Shown: positions 19,991 through 28,140 of the stretch, in pieces
How positions within the stretch are numbered: position 1 is the first letter of the stretch
Layout of the letters: the number at the start of each line of letters is the position of its first letter
Source of the DNA: Ascarosepion bandense
Taxonomy: Eukaryota > Mollusca > Cephalopoda > Sepiida > Sepiidae
Reading direction: 5' to 3'
DNA: 64,000 nt
Assembly: GCA_037127315.1 (NCBI GenBank)
Contig: JBBBDQ010000400.1
Location: 1,534,501-1,598,500, forward strand
The notes under the pieces: generated by a model
Seen by the model: the letters and a program-made list of their open reading frames with translations, nothing else
What the model was told of the DNA's origin: nothing
Databases searched by the model: none
Translations under genes and position numbers: made by a program

Positions 19991-20368
19991 GGAGAGAAAG
20001 CCTGGTAGATAGATAGATATGCGTCATCTAAAAGTTATGACGGCTTTTTTAATAACAGATGTGACAATTACTTGAATGTAGAACTCATTCTATTTCAAGA
20101 AGAAAAAAACGTTTAGTATAGAGTGTAAAAGAAACCATCCAATGATTTGGCTTAAATGACTTTTAAAAATGTCCAAGAAAAAAAAAAAAGTCTTTCAAAG
20201 TTGTAAGCTGACAAAATGGAGACAATTGTATACGTATTTTCTTCAAAGGGAATTATCGTACACTGGCAAGAGATATGTCAGTTGATTTTTGGTAAAAGTT
20301 TCACAATCTCTTTTGTAGCTATCGCGTTATTTCTATCTCCATATCGCCCTATCTCTCCATCTCTATCT

Positions 20369-20399
20369 ATCTCACACACCCACGCACGCACGCACGCAC

Positions 20400-20444
<45 letters not shown>

Positions 20445-20455
20445 CACACACACAT
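20369..20455. repeat. (CA)n microsatellite with CACG variants
   Basis: CA dinucleotides with interspersed CACGCA. Confidence 0.95.
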
Positions 20456-20541
20456 GTAAAAGGTTCCCTCAATTAAACAAATAGAGAGATTTTCTTATTA
20501 TCAGCTATACTTTACTTTATAAGTTAGACACATAAATAAAT

Positions 20542-20833
20542 GTGCATTGTGGTGCAGTGGATATCGGCTTGGAACGAGAAATCGGCAAGCCAAGTTCGAA
20601 TTTCAGTTGAATTCCTTGGATTTACTTACGAACAAATACCCTTTGGAAAGGTATTAATCCGTCTCTTCCCTCCAGTTACGAATAAAATAATACGACAGAT
20701 TTGGTTCTATAGTCTTGGCTGGCAACCAGTCTTCCGTAACCTACAACTGGAAAATCTTCTGCCCAGTCAGTGATGTCTTTTTCGAGACATGATCGCTCAA
20801 GCGTATATCACGTATGGCACTTAACTGACTGAC
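20542..20833 (+). mobile_element. tRNA-derived SINE (S1), first monomer of a dimer
   Basis: It begins GTGCATTGTGGTGCAGTGG (A box TGGTGCAGTGG), has the B box AGTTCGAATTTC, then the S1 body and the 3' end CTTAACTGACTGACAT. With the second monomer it is bracketed by an 11-bp direct repeat, CATAAATAAAT at 20531-20541 and 21110-21120. Confidence 0.85.
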
Positions 20834-21109
20834 ATGCATACAGGTGTACTTGATGAGAAATTAGAGTCGAGTTCGAATTTCTGTTGCATCCACTTCCTGA
20901 ATACACTCTTGGGAAAGGTAGGTATATATCTCTTCTCCTCCAGCTATGGGTTAAATACTTGAACAAATTCGCTTCTATAGCCTTGGTCGGCAATCAGTCT
21001 ACAATACAAAGAAATGGCAACTTACTGCGGGTAAATCATCTGGCTAGTCAGTTATGGTTCAAAAGAGACATAAGTGAGTTTCGCATATGACACTAAATTG
21101 ACTGACATG
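20834..21109 (+). mobile_element. tRNA-derived SINE (S1), second monomer of a dimer
   Basis: It lacks the A box (begins near GATGAGAAATTAGAGTCG), retains GAGTTCGAATTTC and the body, and ends TTGACTGACATG. No target duplication lies between the monomers. It is more diverged than its partner. Confidence 0.75.
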
Positions 21110-21120
21110 CATAAATAAAT

Positions 21121-21525
21121 AATTCTATGTTCTTTAAGGCAAATATTATTAAAACAACAGACATTTTAAAATGATTTATTTTACTGACTGTATTTTCCAA
21201 ATAACGAATAATCCTTCTTAGAAAAGGAGGAATTTCTGCCAGAATTTTCGTAAAAGTACCAGAGTTCCCATCTTAAGAAATACTTCTCTTGTTTGTTAAA
21301 TTGGGACAATTTGATGTGTAGGACAAGAAAATTGTACATGCGTAAAATGGTTTTCTGAACGCAAAAAATTAGGTAGAATCAAATAAGACATTTTAATTAT
21401 TACGGATACGATAACAATGAAATAGCTTACTTAGGCTACGCATTCATAGTTATTTTTATAATCTTCACTTTTAAAGTGAAGCTATATATCTCTTTCAAAG
21501 TTTCTCTCTTTAAATCACCCAGTTG

Positions 21526-21526
<1 letters not shown>
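21121..21526. other. Unassigned stretch
   Basis: No feature recognised. Confidence 0.4.

Positions 21527-21574
<48 letters not shown>
21527..21574. repeat. (ATCT)n microsatellite
   Basis: About twelve ATCT units. Confidence 0.95.
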
Positions 21575-21745
21575 GTATATACACTACCGGCCATAATTAT
21601 TAGCCCCCTCCCCATTTTTTTTAAAATGGTATATTGCATACTATTTTTAGTAATTATTGCTAAGTGAATAATTTTAAATGAAAATAGAATGGCTCTTTTG
21701 TTAATACTGCCCAATAACGTGAGCATCAAATGATGATATATATAT

Positions 21746-22048
21746 AGTCATCTGCAAACAGTCCTGTTTCGCTGTATCACAGCTCATCATTACGATAAAC
21801 ATCCGATTGTCAGAATAGAAACCCGACCGAATTGACATTATTCGGTGATTCTACCCCTGCGCTATAGGCGCTCGGTGGAGGAAAGCGGAGTTTAGCGTGT
21901 TATATACACAATGTAAACACGCGCCAGTAGTCGAGTGTTCAAATTCGTTACTAAATGAAGGTTGCGTGAATGTGTGAGTAGCTATTGTTTTTAAAGTCTA
22001 ACATTTCTCCATAGTGCTCAATTGGCGTGCGAGCGCTTAAATAGTCAT
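21746..22048 (-). mobile_element. Ribozyme-bearing tRNA-headed element (family R), copy 1
   Basis: On the minus strand the order is a (TA)n edge, ATGACTATTTAAGCGCTCG, a 5' segment of about 170 bp, a tRNA-like head with the B-box-like GGGTTTCTATTCTG, then a hammerhead-like block. The core here reads AUGAUGAG (C3 changed to A), stem II GCUGU/ACAGC with loop GAU, GAAAC and triplet GUU. It ends GCAGATGACTATATATA. The core substitution predicts an inactive ribozyme. The element lies between TA tracts. Confidence 0.75.
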
Positions 22049-22068
22049 TATATATATATATATATTGA

Positions 22069-22262
22069 AAAAAAAAACCGCAATATTTAATTAAACAGTT
22101 AAAAATTCAGAATCTTTTTCAGCAAAGTAAAGAAAAATTACAATTGCCTCGTTCGGCCGTAAATGAATGAAGAAAATTTTTATCTATTCATCTACGGTCT
22201 GAACGAGGCAATTGTAATAATTTTTTTCATTGCTGAAATAAATTCTGGATTTATAACCCTAT
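22069..22262. repeat. Foldback repeat
   Basis: Arms of about 50 bp: TCAGCAAAGTAAAGAAAAAT, TACAATTGCCTCGTTCGG at 22120-22165 and the inverted GAACGAGGCAATTGTAAT, TTTTTTTCATTGCTGA at 22200-22238. The central spacer is about 30 bp. I cannot class it further. Confidence 0.75.
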
Positions 22263-22491
22263 AATTATGTGTTGATTTTTCTTCTCCATATATATAATAT
22301 CTATTTTTCTTCTCCATAAATATAATATCCATTGTGCTCTCTATTTTTGATCTTATTGATATTTTAAATTAATTTGATAAAACCTTTTGTATTATCCTCT
22401 CTGTCTGAACGTGTTGCCATTCTCTCCCATATATATGTTGTAAATTAATGTTTTGGACGTTGTAAAAAATTTTTTTCTTGTTCCTTATTCA

Positions 22492-22494
<3 letters not shown>

Positions 22495-22551
<57 letters not shown>

Positions 22552-22590
22552 GTTGTAGAACAATATGTGGATATATATATATATATATAT
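22495..22590. repeat. (TA)n tracts with duplicated 24-bp linker
   Basis: A pure TA run to 22548 is followed by TGCAGTTGTAGAACAATATG, a short TA run, and the same linker again at 22590-22613. This is a local duplication mediated by the dinucleotide tract. Confidence 0.9.
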
Positions 22591-22844
22591 GCAGTTGTAG
22601 AACAATATGTGGACGTATGTCGGATTATTATACGTCGAAATTTCTATATATGTATTATAATGTTTTTTTATTATAAGTGATTATAATAAAATCATTTTAA
22701 ATAGTTTTATTATCATAATTTATAATGAAAATAATAATTGTTCTATTTTTGTTCTATTTTAAAATGTAAAAGTAAATGTTACGAAATGTGGATTTTTATT
22801 CCATCAGTTTTTGCTCTTACATATATATATATAAATATATATAT

Positions 22845-23156
22845 AGTCATCCGCAGACCGATCTGTTTCACTGTATCACAGCTCATCAGTACATTTCGAC
22901 TTCGATTGCTTTTAACCCAGGATTGAAACCCGACCGAATTGGCGTCAGTTGGCGATTCTACCTCTGGGATATGGGCGCTCGGTAGAAGAAGGCAGACTTT
23001 TTAGCGTATAGATTATCATTATACACGCCCAATAGCCAGAGTGCTCTAATTCATTACGGAATGAGCGATGCGTACATGCCAGAGTAGCTACTGTTTTTCA
23101 AAGTCTACCATTCTTCCAGAGTGCTCAATCAGGGTGTGAGAGCGTAAATAGCGGAT

Positions 23157-23160
<4 letters not shown>
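22845..23160 (-). mobile_element. Ribozyme-bearing tRNA-headed element (family R), copy 2
   Basis: This is a full-length copy of about 316 bp between TA tracts. On the minus strand it starts AGTCATCCGCTATTTACGCT, has a 5' segment with GAGCACTCTGG twice, then a tRNA-like head (CCAGAGGTAGAATCG with A-box character, B box GGTCGGGTTTCAATCC). It continues through AAAAGCAATCG to the hammerhead ribozyme at 22851-22894 and ends GCGGATGACT. The first and last ten bases are inverted repeats of each other. Copy 3 follows in the same orientation after about 50 bp of TA. Confidence 0.85.
22851..22894 (-). ncRNA. Type I hammerhead ribozyme, predicted intact core
   Basis: On the minus strand the elements in order are stem I 5' strand AUGUA, core CUGAUGA, stem II GCUGU-GAU-ACAGU, GAAA, a short stem III (C-G next to the A-U pair, GAAAC...GGUC), cleavage triplet GUC (complement of 22856-22858), then stem I 3' strand UGCGG. 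All invariant core bases are present. Stem I has four pairs, two of them G-U, with a mismatch at the fifth. The minimal stem III is like those reported for hammerheads in Penelope-like elements and animal retrozymes. Confidence 0.75.

Positions 23161-23210
<50 letters not shown>
23161..23210. repeat. (TA)n tract between two family R copies
   Basis: A pure TA run flanked by GCGGATGACT on the left and AGCCATCCGC on the right. These are complementary arms, so the TA tract can sit in a long hairpin. Confidence 0.95.
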
Positions 23211-23212
<2 letters not shown>

Positions 23213-23349
23213 CCATCCGCAGACAGATCTGTTTCACAGTATCACAGCTCATCTGTCCGGTTTGACATCCGATTGCTTTTACCCAGGATTGAAACCCGGC
23301 CAAATTGGCGTCAGTCGGCGATTCTGCCTCTGAGCTATGGCCGCTCGAT
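23211..23349 (-). mobile_element. Family R element, copy 3 (starts at the tRNA head)
   Basis: On the minus strand this copy begins at the tRNA-like head (GAGCGGCCATAGCTCAGAGG, an A-box match) with B box CGGGTTTCAATCC, and ends in the ribozyme block and GCGGATGGCT. It lacks the 170-bp 5' segment. Together with copy 2 it forms a tandem pair joined by TA repeats. Confidence 0.8.
23216..23260 (-). ncRNA. Hammerhead ribozyme, mutated core
   Basis: The order is as in copy 2: CCGGA, then CAGAUGAG (U4 changed to A), stem II CUGU/ACUG-like with a mismatch, GAAAC AGAUCU GUC, UGCGG. Stem III and the GUC triplet are in the best form of all copies, but the core change predicts no activity. Confidence 0.65.
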
Positions 23350-23514
23350 AAAATATTTATAGGGATCGCAGAAATACCTCCCAGATATATCTTGTAGAAA
23401 TACCTTTTTTATAATGGGAAGACATTAGTATATGGGAAGTATATATAACGCATCCTGTATATATATATATATATATATCCATCACTCTGTTTGTATCTAT
23501 CTTTCTATCTGATA
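23350..23514. other. Unassigned spacer with short (TA)n
   Basis: A TA run at about 23457-23478. The rest is featureless. Confidence 0.5.
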
Positions 23515-23635
23515 TTCCTCAGGACAGTTGGGATTTAATTCCAGATGTGTTGTTTATATTCACTAATACCCGTTGGAAAAGTATGACCCCGCCTCTAATT
23601 CTGTCAGCTATGCGTTAATTAGTAGACATTCTGTC
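23515..23635 (+). mobile_element. Diverged S1 SINE fragment
   Basis: TTTAATTCCAGATG, TATTCACTAATACCCGTTGG, AAAAGTATGACCCCGCCTC and CAGCTATGCGTTAATT follow the S1 body order from the B box to the TATGGGTTAAAT block. Head and 3' end are lost. Confidence 0.5.
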
Positions 23636-23754
23636 AATGAATTATTATCTCTGAAAGAATTTTTGCAATCTAACACTATTTACTCGCTCTGAATAACGTG
23701 CAAAATGTTGACAAGAAGTTACAAACAAATCAATCCTAATATTTTAATATCTCT

Positions 23755-23771
23755 TTCTTTATCTCTCTCTC

Positions 23772-23814
<43 letters not shown>
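23755..23814. repeat. (CT)n then (TA)n
   Basis: A short TCTCTC run is followed by a TA tract that abuts the tail of the tRNA-like element to its right. Confidence 0.95.
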
Positions 23815-23817
<3 letters not shown>

Positions 23818-24035
23818 GAATTATTTTGGACATTATTTTTACCGATACTCGTATTTAAGTAGATATTCTGTTTTAATTAAACAGTATTTTATATTTATAT
23901 CTACCGGCCTGATTATTTTACGATAAATTTTATTACGAAAATGTGTGCTATCCAGCAGGATTCGAACCTGCTACTCCTATTTACATAGGGGAAGCTACCA
24001 TTTGATCTGGTACTGTCAGTATAACTTGACTTGGA
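23815..24035 (-). mobile_element. tRNA-headed SINE of another family (T)
   Basis: On the minus strand a tRNA-like unit has TACCAGATCAAATGGTAGC (A-box-like), a CCTAT/ATAGG stem and a perfect B box AGCAGGTTCGAATCCTGCT. It is followed by a tail of about 110 bp (AATAATCAGGCCGG, CTGTTTAATTAAAAC, ATACGAGTATCGG) ending at a (TA)n tract. The tail equals the arms of the foldback at 8406-8690. The acceptor pairing is incomplete, so this is a SINE head rather than a functional tRNA. Confidence 0.65.
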
Positions 24036-24311
24036 TTTTTAGTTGTCTATTTTACGATGCATGACATTAAAAATTAAAATTAGGGATTGGATATTTGCGA
24101 GAAAAAATCAATTCTTAGTTGTTTTTTATTAATTCTAACCGCAATAATAATACTATTATATTATTACATATAGCTTATTGGTAGTAATAATAGCATGATA
24201 ATAAAGAAACTAATATGCAAAAACTTTAAAGTAATAATAAATTTTAAAAATAATAATAATACAGATATTAATAATAAAGACAAAATACAACAATAATTGC
24301 AAACAAATTAC

Positions 24312-24312
<1 letters not shown>
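24036..24312. other. Unassigned AT-rich stretch
   Basis: AATAATAA-type low complexity. Nothing else seen. Confidence 0.5.

Positions 24313-24370
<58 letters not shown>
24313..24370. repeat. (TA)n microsatellite
   Basis: Pure TA run. Confidence 0.95.
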
Positions 24371-24372
<2 letters not shown>

Positions 24373-24890
24373 AAATTAGACACACTTTACTTTGTTATTA
24401 TGCGAACGTTCATCTCTAATAATGAATACATGTTATAACAACGCGGCGATCAGCAAATTTCTATCTTCGCAACTGTCCGATAATATTTGACTGAATAAAT
24501 GTTTAACTACTGGCCAGAAATATACAAGCAGAAAATAGAAATGTCTGTCCAAACATCAACACCAGTTTGAAGGCAAATGAACAAATTAAAACAAAATGTC
24601 GGATTAGCAACGAAGGTCAAAGTTGTTGAACTCTTCAGAAACTGAACGGAAAAATTCTTCCGAGTCAAGAGATTTTAATCTTAAAGGCCAATGTTATTTA
24701 TTTTTCGGTGACGAACGACTTTCATATCCAGGCGAAATCGAAGATATTTCTCACTCAATACTAACTTATTTTAGTTTCATTCTCTAATTCAGTCAAAAAC
24801 AATTATTATTTTTTTTACTTCTGCTTTTATGCCAAATGCTGCGATCATTACAGTTTCTCAAAGAAAATATTCATTGTCTATATTTCATTA
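24371..24890. other. Unassigned stretch
   Basis: No feature recognised. Confidence 0.4.
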
Positions 24891-24894
24891 TTAA

Positions 24895-25106
24895 CCCATT
24901 TTAACTCAGTGTCCTCAGGTTTTAGACATTAAATTCATTTACAAATCACAAGAATTTTTCTTCCAACCGGGCAATATTTGGAAGATAATTTTATTGATAT
25001 ATCCTCACTACATATATATAATAATAGATTTATATAATGATTTATACCCATTAGTTGTTACAGTTTTTTATGTTCTCTTAAAATGAGGACACTGGGTTAA
25101 AATGGG
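24895..25106. mobile_element. piggyBac-like MITE
   Basis: Terminal inverted repeats of 23 bp with one mismatch: CCCATTTTAACTCAGTGTCC on the left (24895 on) and its complement ending at 25106. The left flank is TTAA (24891-24894), the piggyBac target. The right flank reads TAAG, one base off TTAA. The element starts CCC and ends GGG, as piggyBac elements do. The interior of about 165 bp has no frame. Confidence 0.75.
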
Positions 25107-25692
25107 TAAGGAATTATTATTCAGTAATTGTAAAACCTATGTTTCTTTTTGTTGTTGAGTGGCTGACACCCATGCAGCATTCTCAATGATAGAATAGCTC
25201 ATGGGCTGAAATGATCTATTTAAAAGAAATAATAAAAAATAGTCGAATTCTAGGGGCAATATTCGAGTGTCATTCGAGTACTATTCTTTTCCTCTCGGTG
25301 TTGTAAGTTTTTGTCTGATTTGTCTCTGTAACTATCGTACTGTTCTGTGTATATCTGTTTAGCACCGGACATTGTGCTGAATAATACTTTGTGTATTGTA
25401 TCCACTTTGCCAATACAACGCCTTTTAATAATTTCCTCCTAAGCAAGACAATAGAGCCACTGTGATTCAAGGAGCCATTAAGTGTAAGAGAATATTAGAA
25501 AATAAATAATACTAAGGTGAGAGTTCAATAAAAAATATAATAATTAAGAAAAAAAAAATTACATTTTTGAGCATGCGTGTTGACTGGAAAGCAAGAAACC
25601 GGAAGAGTTTTACAAGCAAGAAGTGCGATAGAAAAAATTATTAATATAAATATGCATACATTGTTATAGAATCATGTCGACATAATATAATA
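25107..25692. other. Unassigned stretch
   Basis: No feature recognised. A short frame at 25270-25470 (minus) shows no domain. Confidence 0.4.
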
Positions 25693-26195
25693 TCTAAACT
25701 TATTTATAAATGAAATTTTGTCTGTGTGTGTGTGTCTGTGTGTGTGTATGTGTCCGTTACCTATAGACACCGAAACGGCTGAACCAATTTTCTTGAAATT
25801 TACACAGTTGTACTATAAGCGTCTGCGAGTGTTCTTAGCGAGGTTTTGTGTCGAGGTACCCCCGATAAATATCGAAAATCGATAATCGAAAAAATCGGGT
25901 TATAGAAGAAATCGTCTGATTTTAATCAAATTTGATACACTCATAGACAAAAACATAAGAAACAATATTCAGGAGTTTCAAGGTTGCAGTTCTTACAATA
26001 GTGCAGAATATATATAAAAGGCAAGATGTTTGTGCGTTTGTCTGTTTATCTGTCTGTATATCCTTGATACAAATCCACATTTTTTATCCGATTCAAACCA
26101 AACTTCACACAAATATTCTTTAGGCTGAGCTCCAGGACCATGAATTAGTATTAAAGTTTTCATTACACCCGAGCAACGCCGGGCTATACTGCTAG
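25693..26195 (+). mobile_element. Helitron-like element, copy 4 (sense orientation)
   Basis: This is the clearest copy. The plus strand begins A|TCTAAACTTATTTATAAATG and ends CACCCGAGCAACGCCGGG, CTATACTG and CTAG|T. The hairpin CCCG-AGCAACGC-CGGG is perfect. The element is 503 bp and sits between A and T without a target duplication. A GT-rich stretch follows the 5' end, as in all copies. Confidence 0.75.
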
Positions 26196-26924
26196 TATTC
26201 ATATAATTCTGTTCACTTCACGCACGTTACGCCCTGCCATTAACTTAGATAAACAATGAACTATCCCTGCTTGATTACGAGGATAGACAGAAGAATAGAT
26301 ATATCAAAGGTGTTTGGTTGTTGAGGTCAGGTCAGACTAGATCTGCTACTGGTACAACGTAACCCAGTAGTATCTGCCACGGGTCGGGTTGTAGACGACT
26401 AAACTGACGCCCCCGCTGGATGCAAGCTCGGTGAGGAAGGTGGTGTAGGATAAAAAAAATGTCAACGGGCGGAATAGCACATTTAGACCAACGAGTACTT
26501 ACACAACAACAGTCTTCGCCAACCCGTATTGTCAAGCGTGGTGAGTTACGGCATTTCCCCTAAAATAACGGACACGAAAATAGAGGAAGTTATCAAGGGA
26601 GGGGTTCCTCAAACTAGAGTGAAAAAAAAAGTTGTTTGATTGTAAGGAAAGAAAGAAAGAAAAAGGAAGAATATTTTTAATGTCTGATTCAGGAAACTTA
26701 GATAACTTAGATAACTATTACTTTTTCAATCCTTTTTAATTTGTACAGTTTTACTTCTTTAGAAAATGACCTGCGTTCATATTTCTGACTGTTATTGCAA
26801 TATTTTGCTAGTGTTGTTAAGCTCAAAATATTTAACAAATCAATAGGGAAGTTTATTATAGTCGTAGAATTCCGGTTAAATTCATAGCATTCACCTACGT
26901 TCAAATATCCTTATTATTCTATTT
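26196..26924. other. Unassigned; GC-richer block at 26300-26570
   Basis: The block at 26300-26570 (CTGCTACTGGTACAACG, TAACCCAGTAGTATCTGCC, CGCCCCCGCTGG-like) has clearly higher GC than its surroundings. It has no long frame and is not repeated in this window. It may be part of an unrecognised element. Confidence 0.35.
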
Positions 26925-26984
26925 CTTCTCCCTCCAGCTATGGGTTAAATAGCAGAACAGAATAGGTTATATAGCGTTGGTTAG
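26925..26984 (+). mobile_element. S1 SINE body fragment fused to a VNTR element
   Basis: CTCCCTCCAGCTATGGGTTA, AATAGCAGAACAGAATAGG and TATATAGCGTTGGTT match the centre of the S1 SINE. At 26985 the sequence switches directly to the VNTR unit. Confidence 0.6.
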
Positions 26985-27572
26985 AAGAGGCTCATCCCTT
27001 GTTTCCTGTTTAGGATGCGGTTTCCGGTTTTCTCTTTTCCAATCTTTTCACTCTTTTCTTTTTTATTTTTTTTTCAATTGGAGTAGATAGACTAAACTAT
27101 CGCCCGGTTCACACTCCACCCACATCTTTTGAACAGGTGAAAAGGCTCATCCCTTGTTTCCTGTTTAGGATGCGGTTTCCGGTTTTCTCTTTTCCAATCT
27201 TTTCACTCTTTTCTTTTTTCTTTTTTTTTTCAATTGGAGTAGATAGACTAAAATATCGCCCGGTTTACACTCCACCCACGTCTATTGAACAGGTGAAGAG
27301 GCTCATCCCTTGTTTCCTGTTTAGGATGCGGTTTCCGGTTTTCTCTTTTCCAATCTTTTCACTCTTTTCTTTTTTTCTTTTTTTTTCAATTGGAGTAGAT
27401 AGACTAAACTATCGCCCGGTTCACACTCTACCCACGTCTATTGAACAGGTGAAGAGGCTCATTCCCTTGTTCCCTGTTTAGGATGTGGCTTTCTCTTTTC
27501 TAATCTTTTCACTCTTACGTAGCCCCCTGCGCATCAGTGGCGTTATCGCCTTGCTTGGGGTGATATGATTAA
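26985..27572 (+). mobile_element. VNTR retroelement (V5), four units, LINE 3' end
   Basis: Four units of about 155 bp (CTATTGAACAGGTGAAGAGG, CTCATCCCTTGTTTCC, GGATGCGGTTTCCGG, a T-rich run, CAATTGGAGTAGATAG, TATCGCCCGG) end with CCCCCTGCGCATCAGTGGCG, TCGCCTTGCTTGGGGTGATA, TGATT and an A-rich tail. The units keep one reading frame open for 114 codons (27137-27481), with a repeated MRFPVFSFPIFSLFSFF. Unit length close to a multiple of three explains this. I see no domain. Confidence 0.75.
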
Positions 27573-27779
27573 AAACAAAAAAAAATGTCCATTTCCCGTT
27601 TTTGATAGAAGAAAATTAAATATACTTCAACGCACTAACACAACTACTGCCTTGAGGTATGGAACGATGGACTTGTTTAATCTTATGCGTTATCTTGTAT
27701 TATCCAAAGCTGCAGTGAACATGTTAGAACGAAATCTCTTAGCTGTTTAGACTATTATTAGCTTACTCCCAGTATTTTA
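27573..27779. other. Unassigned stretch
   Basis: No feature recognised. Confidence 0.4.
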
Positions 27780-28026
27780 CTCGTTTCAATCTAAAGAGGG
27801 CGTTAAAGTCACTAAGATGCAAAAGGTTACGGTGAGCGAAAGAGAATGATAAGAGTTTTCGTGAGGATAGAGATCAATAAAAGGACAATTTTAAAAATTA
27901 TTGACGTCGCATTTACAGTTTTTTGAAGATTACCAGGGAAGCAAGAAATTCCAGAGGTGAGAAGGGCAAGAGAAAAACTACTAGCATTATCCGTCCAAGT
28001 TTTACGGGATATATGGCTGGTGTACC
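27780..28026 (-). pseudogene. Diverged Jockey/CR1-type LINE 3' fragment (subfamily B2)
   Basis: On the plus strand GCATTTACAGTTTTTTGAAG, ATTACCAGGGAAGCAAG and AATTCCAGAGGTGAGAAGGG match the antisense C-terminal coding region seen at 49.49-49.57 kb. Its 3' end carries AGTCACTAAGATGCAAAAGG, typical of a subfamily also seen at 28.6, 30.7 and 32.8 kb. Confidence 0.5.
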
Positions 28027-28136
28027 AAGCGCCCATAAATCAGAGGTAGAATCGCCGACTGATGTCAATCCTGGCTAGAAGCAATCGGATGTCTAATCGT
28101 ACTGATGAGCTGTGATAAAGCGAAACAGATCTGTGA
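28027..28136 (+). mobile_element. Family R element, copy 4 (truncated)
   Basis: AGCGCCCATAAATCAGAGG and TAGAATCGCCG (A box), a decayed B box region (GATGTCAATCCTGG), then GCAATCGGATGTC and a hammerhead core CTGATGAG with GAAAC. It ends CAGATCTGTG, where the S1 SINE begins. The triplet would be GUG, which hammerheads do not cleave, and stem I 3' strand is missing. Confidence 0.7.
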
Positions 28137-28140
28137 AGAA

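Noticed and set aside
19577..20016. Frames of 125 and 145 codons rich in SIYL repeats
   Set aside because: They are translations of the (ATCT)n microsatellite.
22845..23160. TA-flanked MITE with 10-bp terminal inverted repeats
   Set aside because: The ends pair and TA flanks exist, but the interior holds a tRNA-like promoter and ribozyme, and other copies lack one end. The arms are better explained as a hairpin around the (TA)n tract.
23945..24015. Functional tRNA gene
   Set aside because: The B box is perfect, but the anticodon loop and acceptor pairing are not canonical, and a SINE tail follows.
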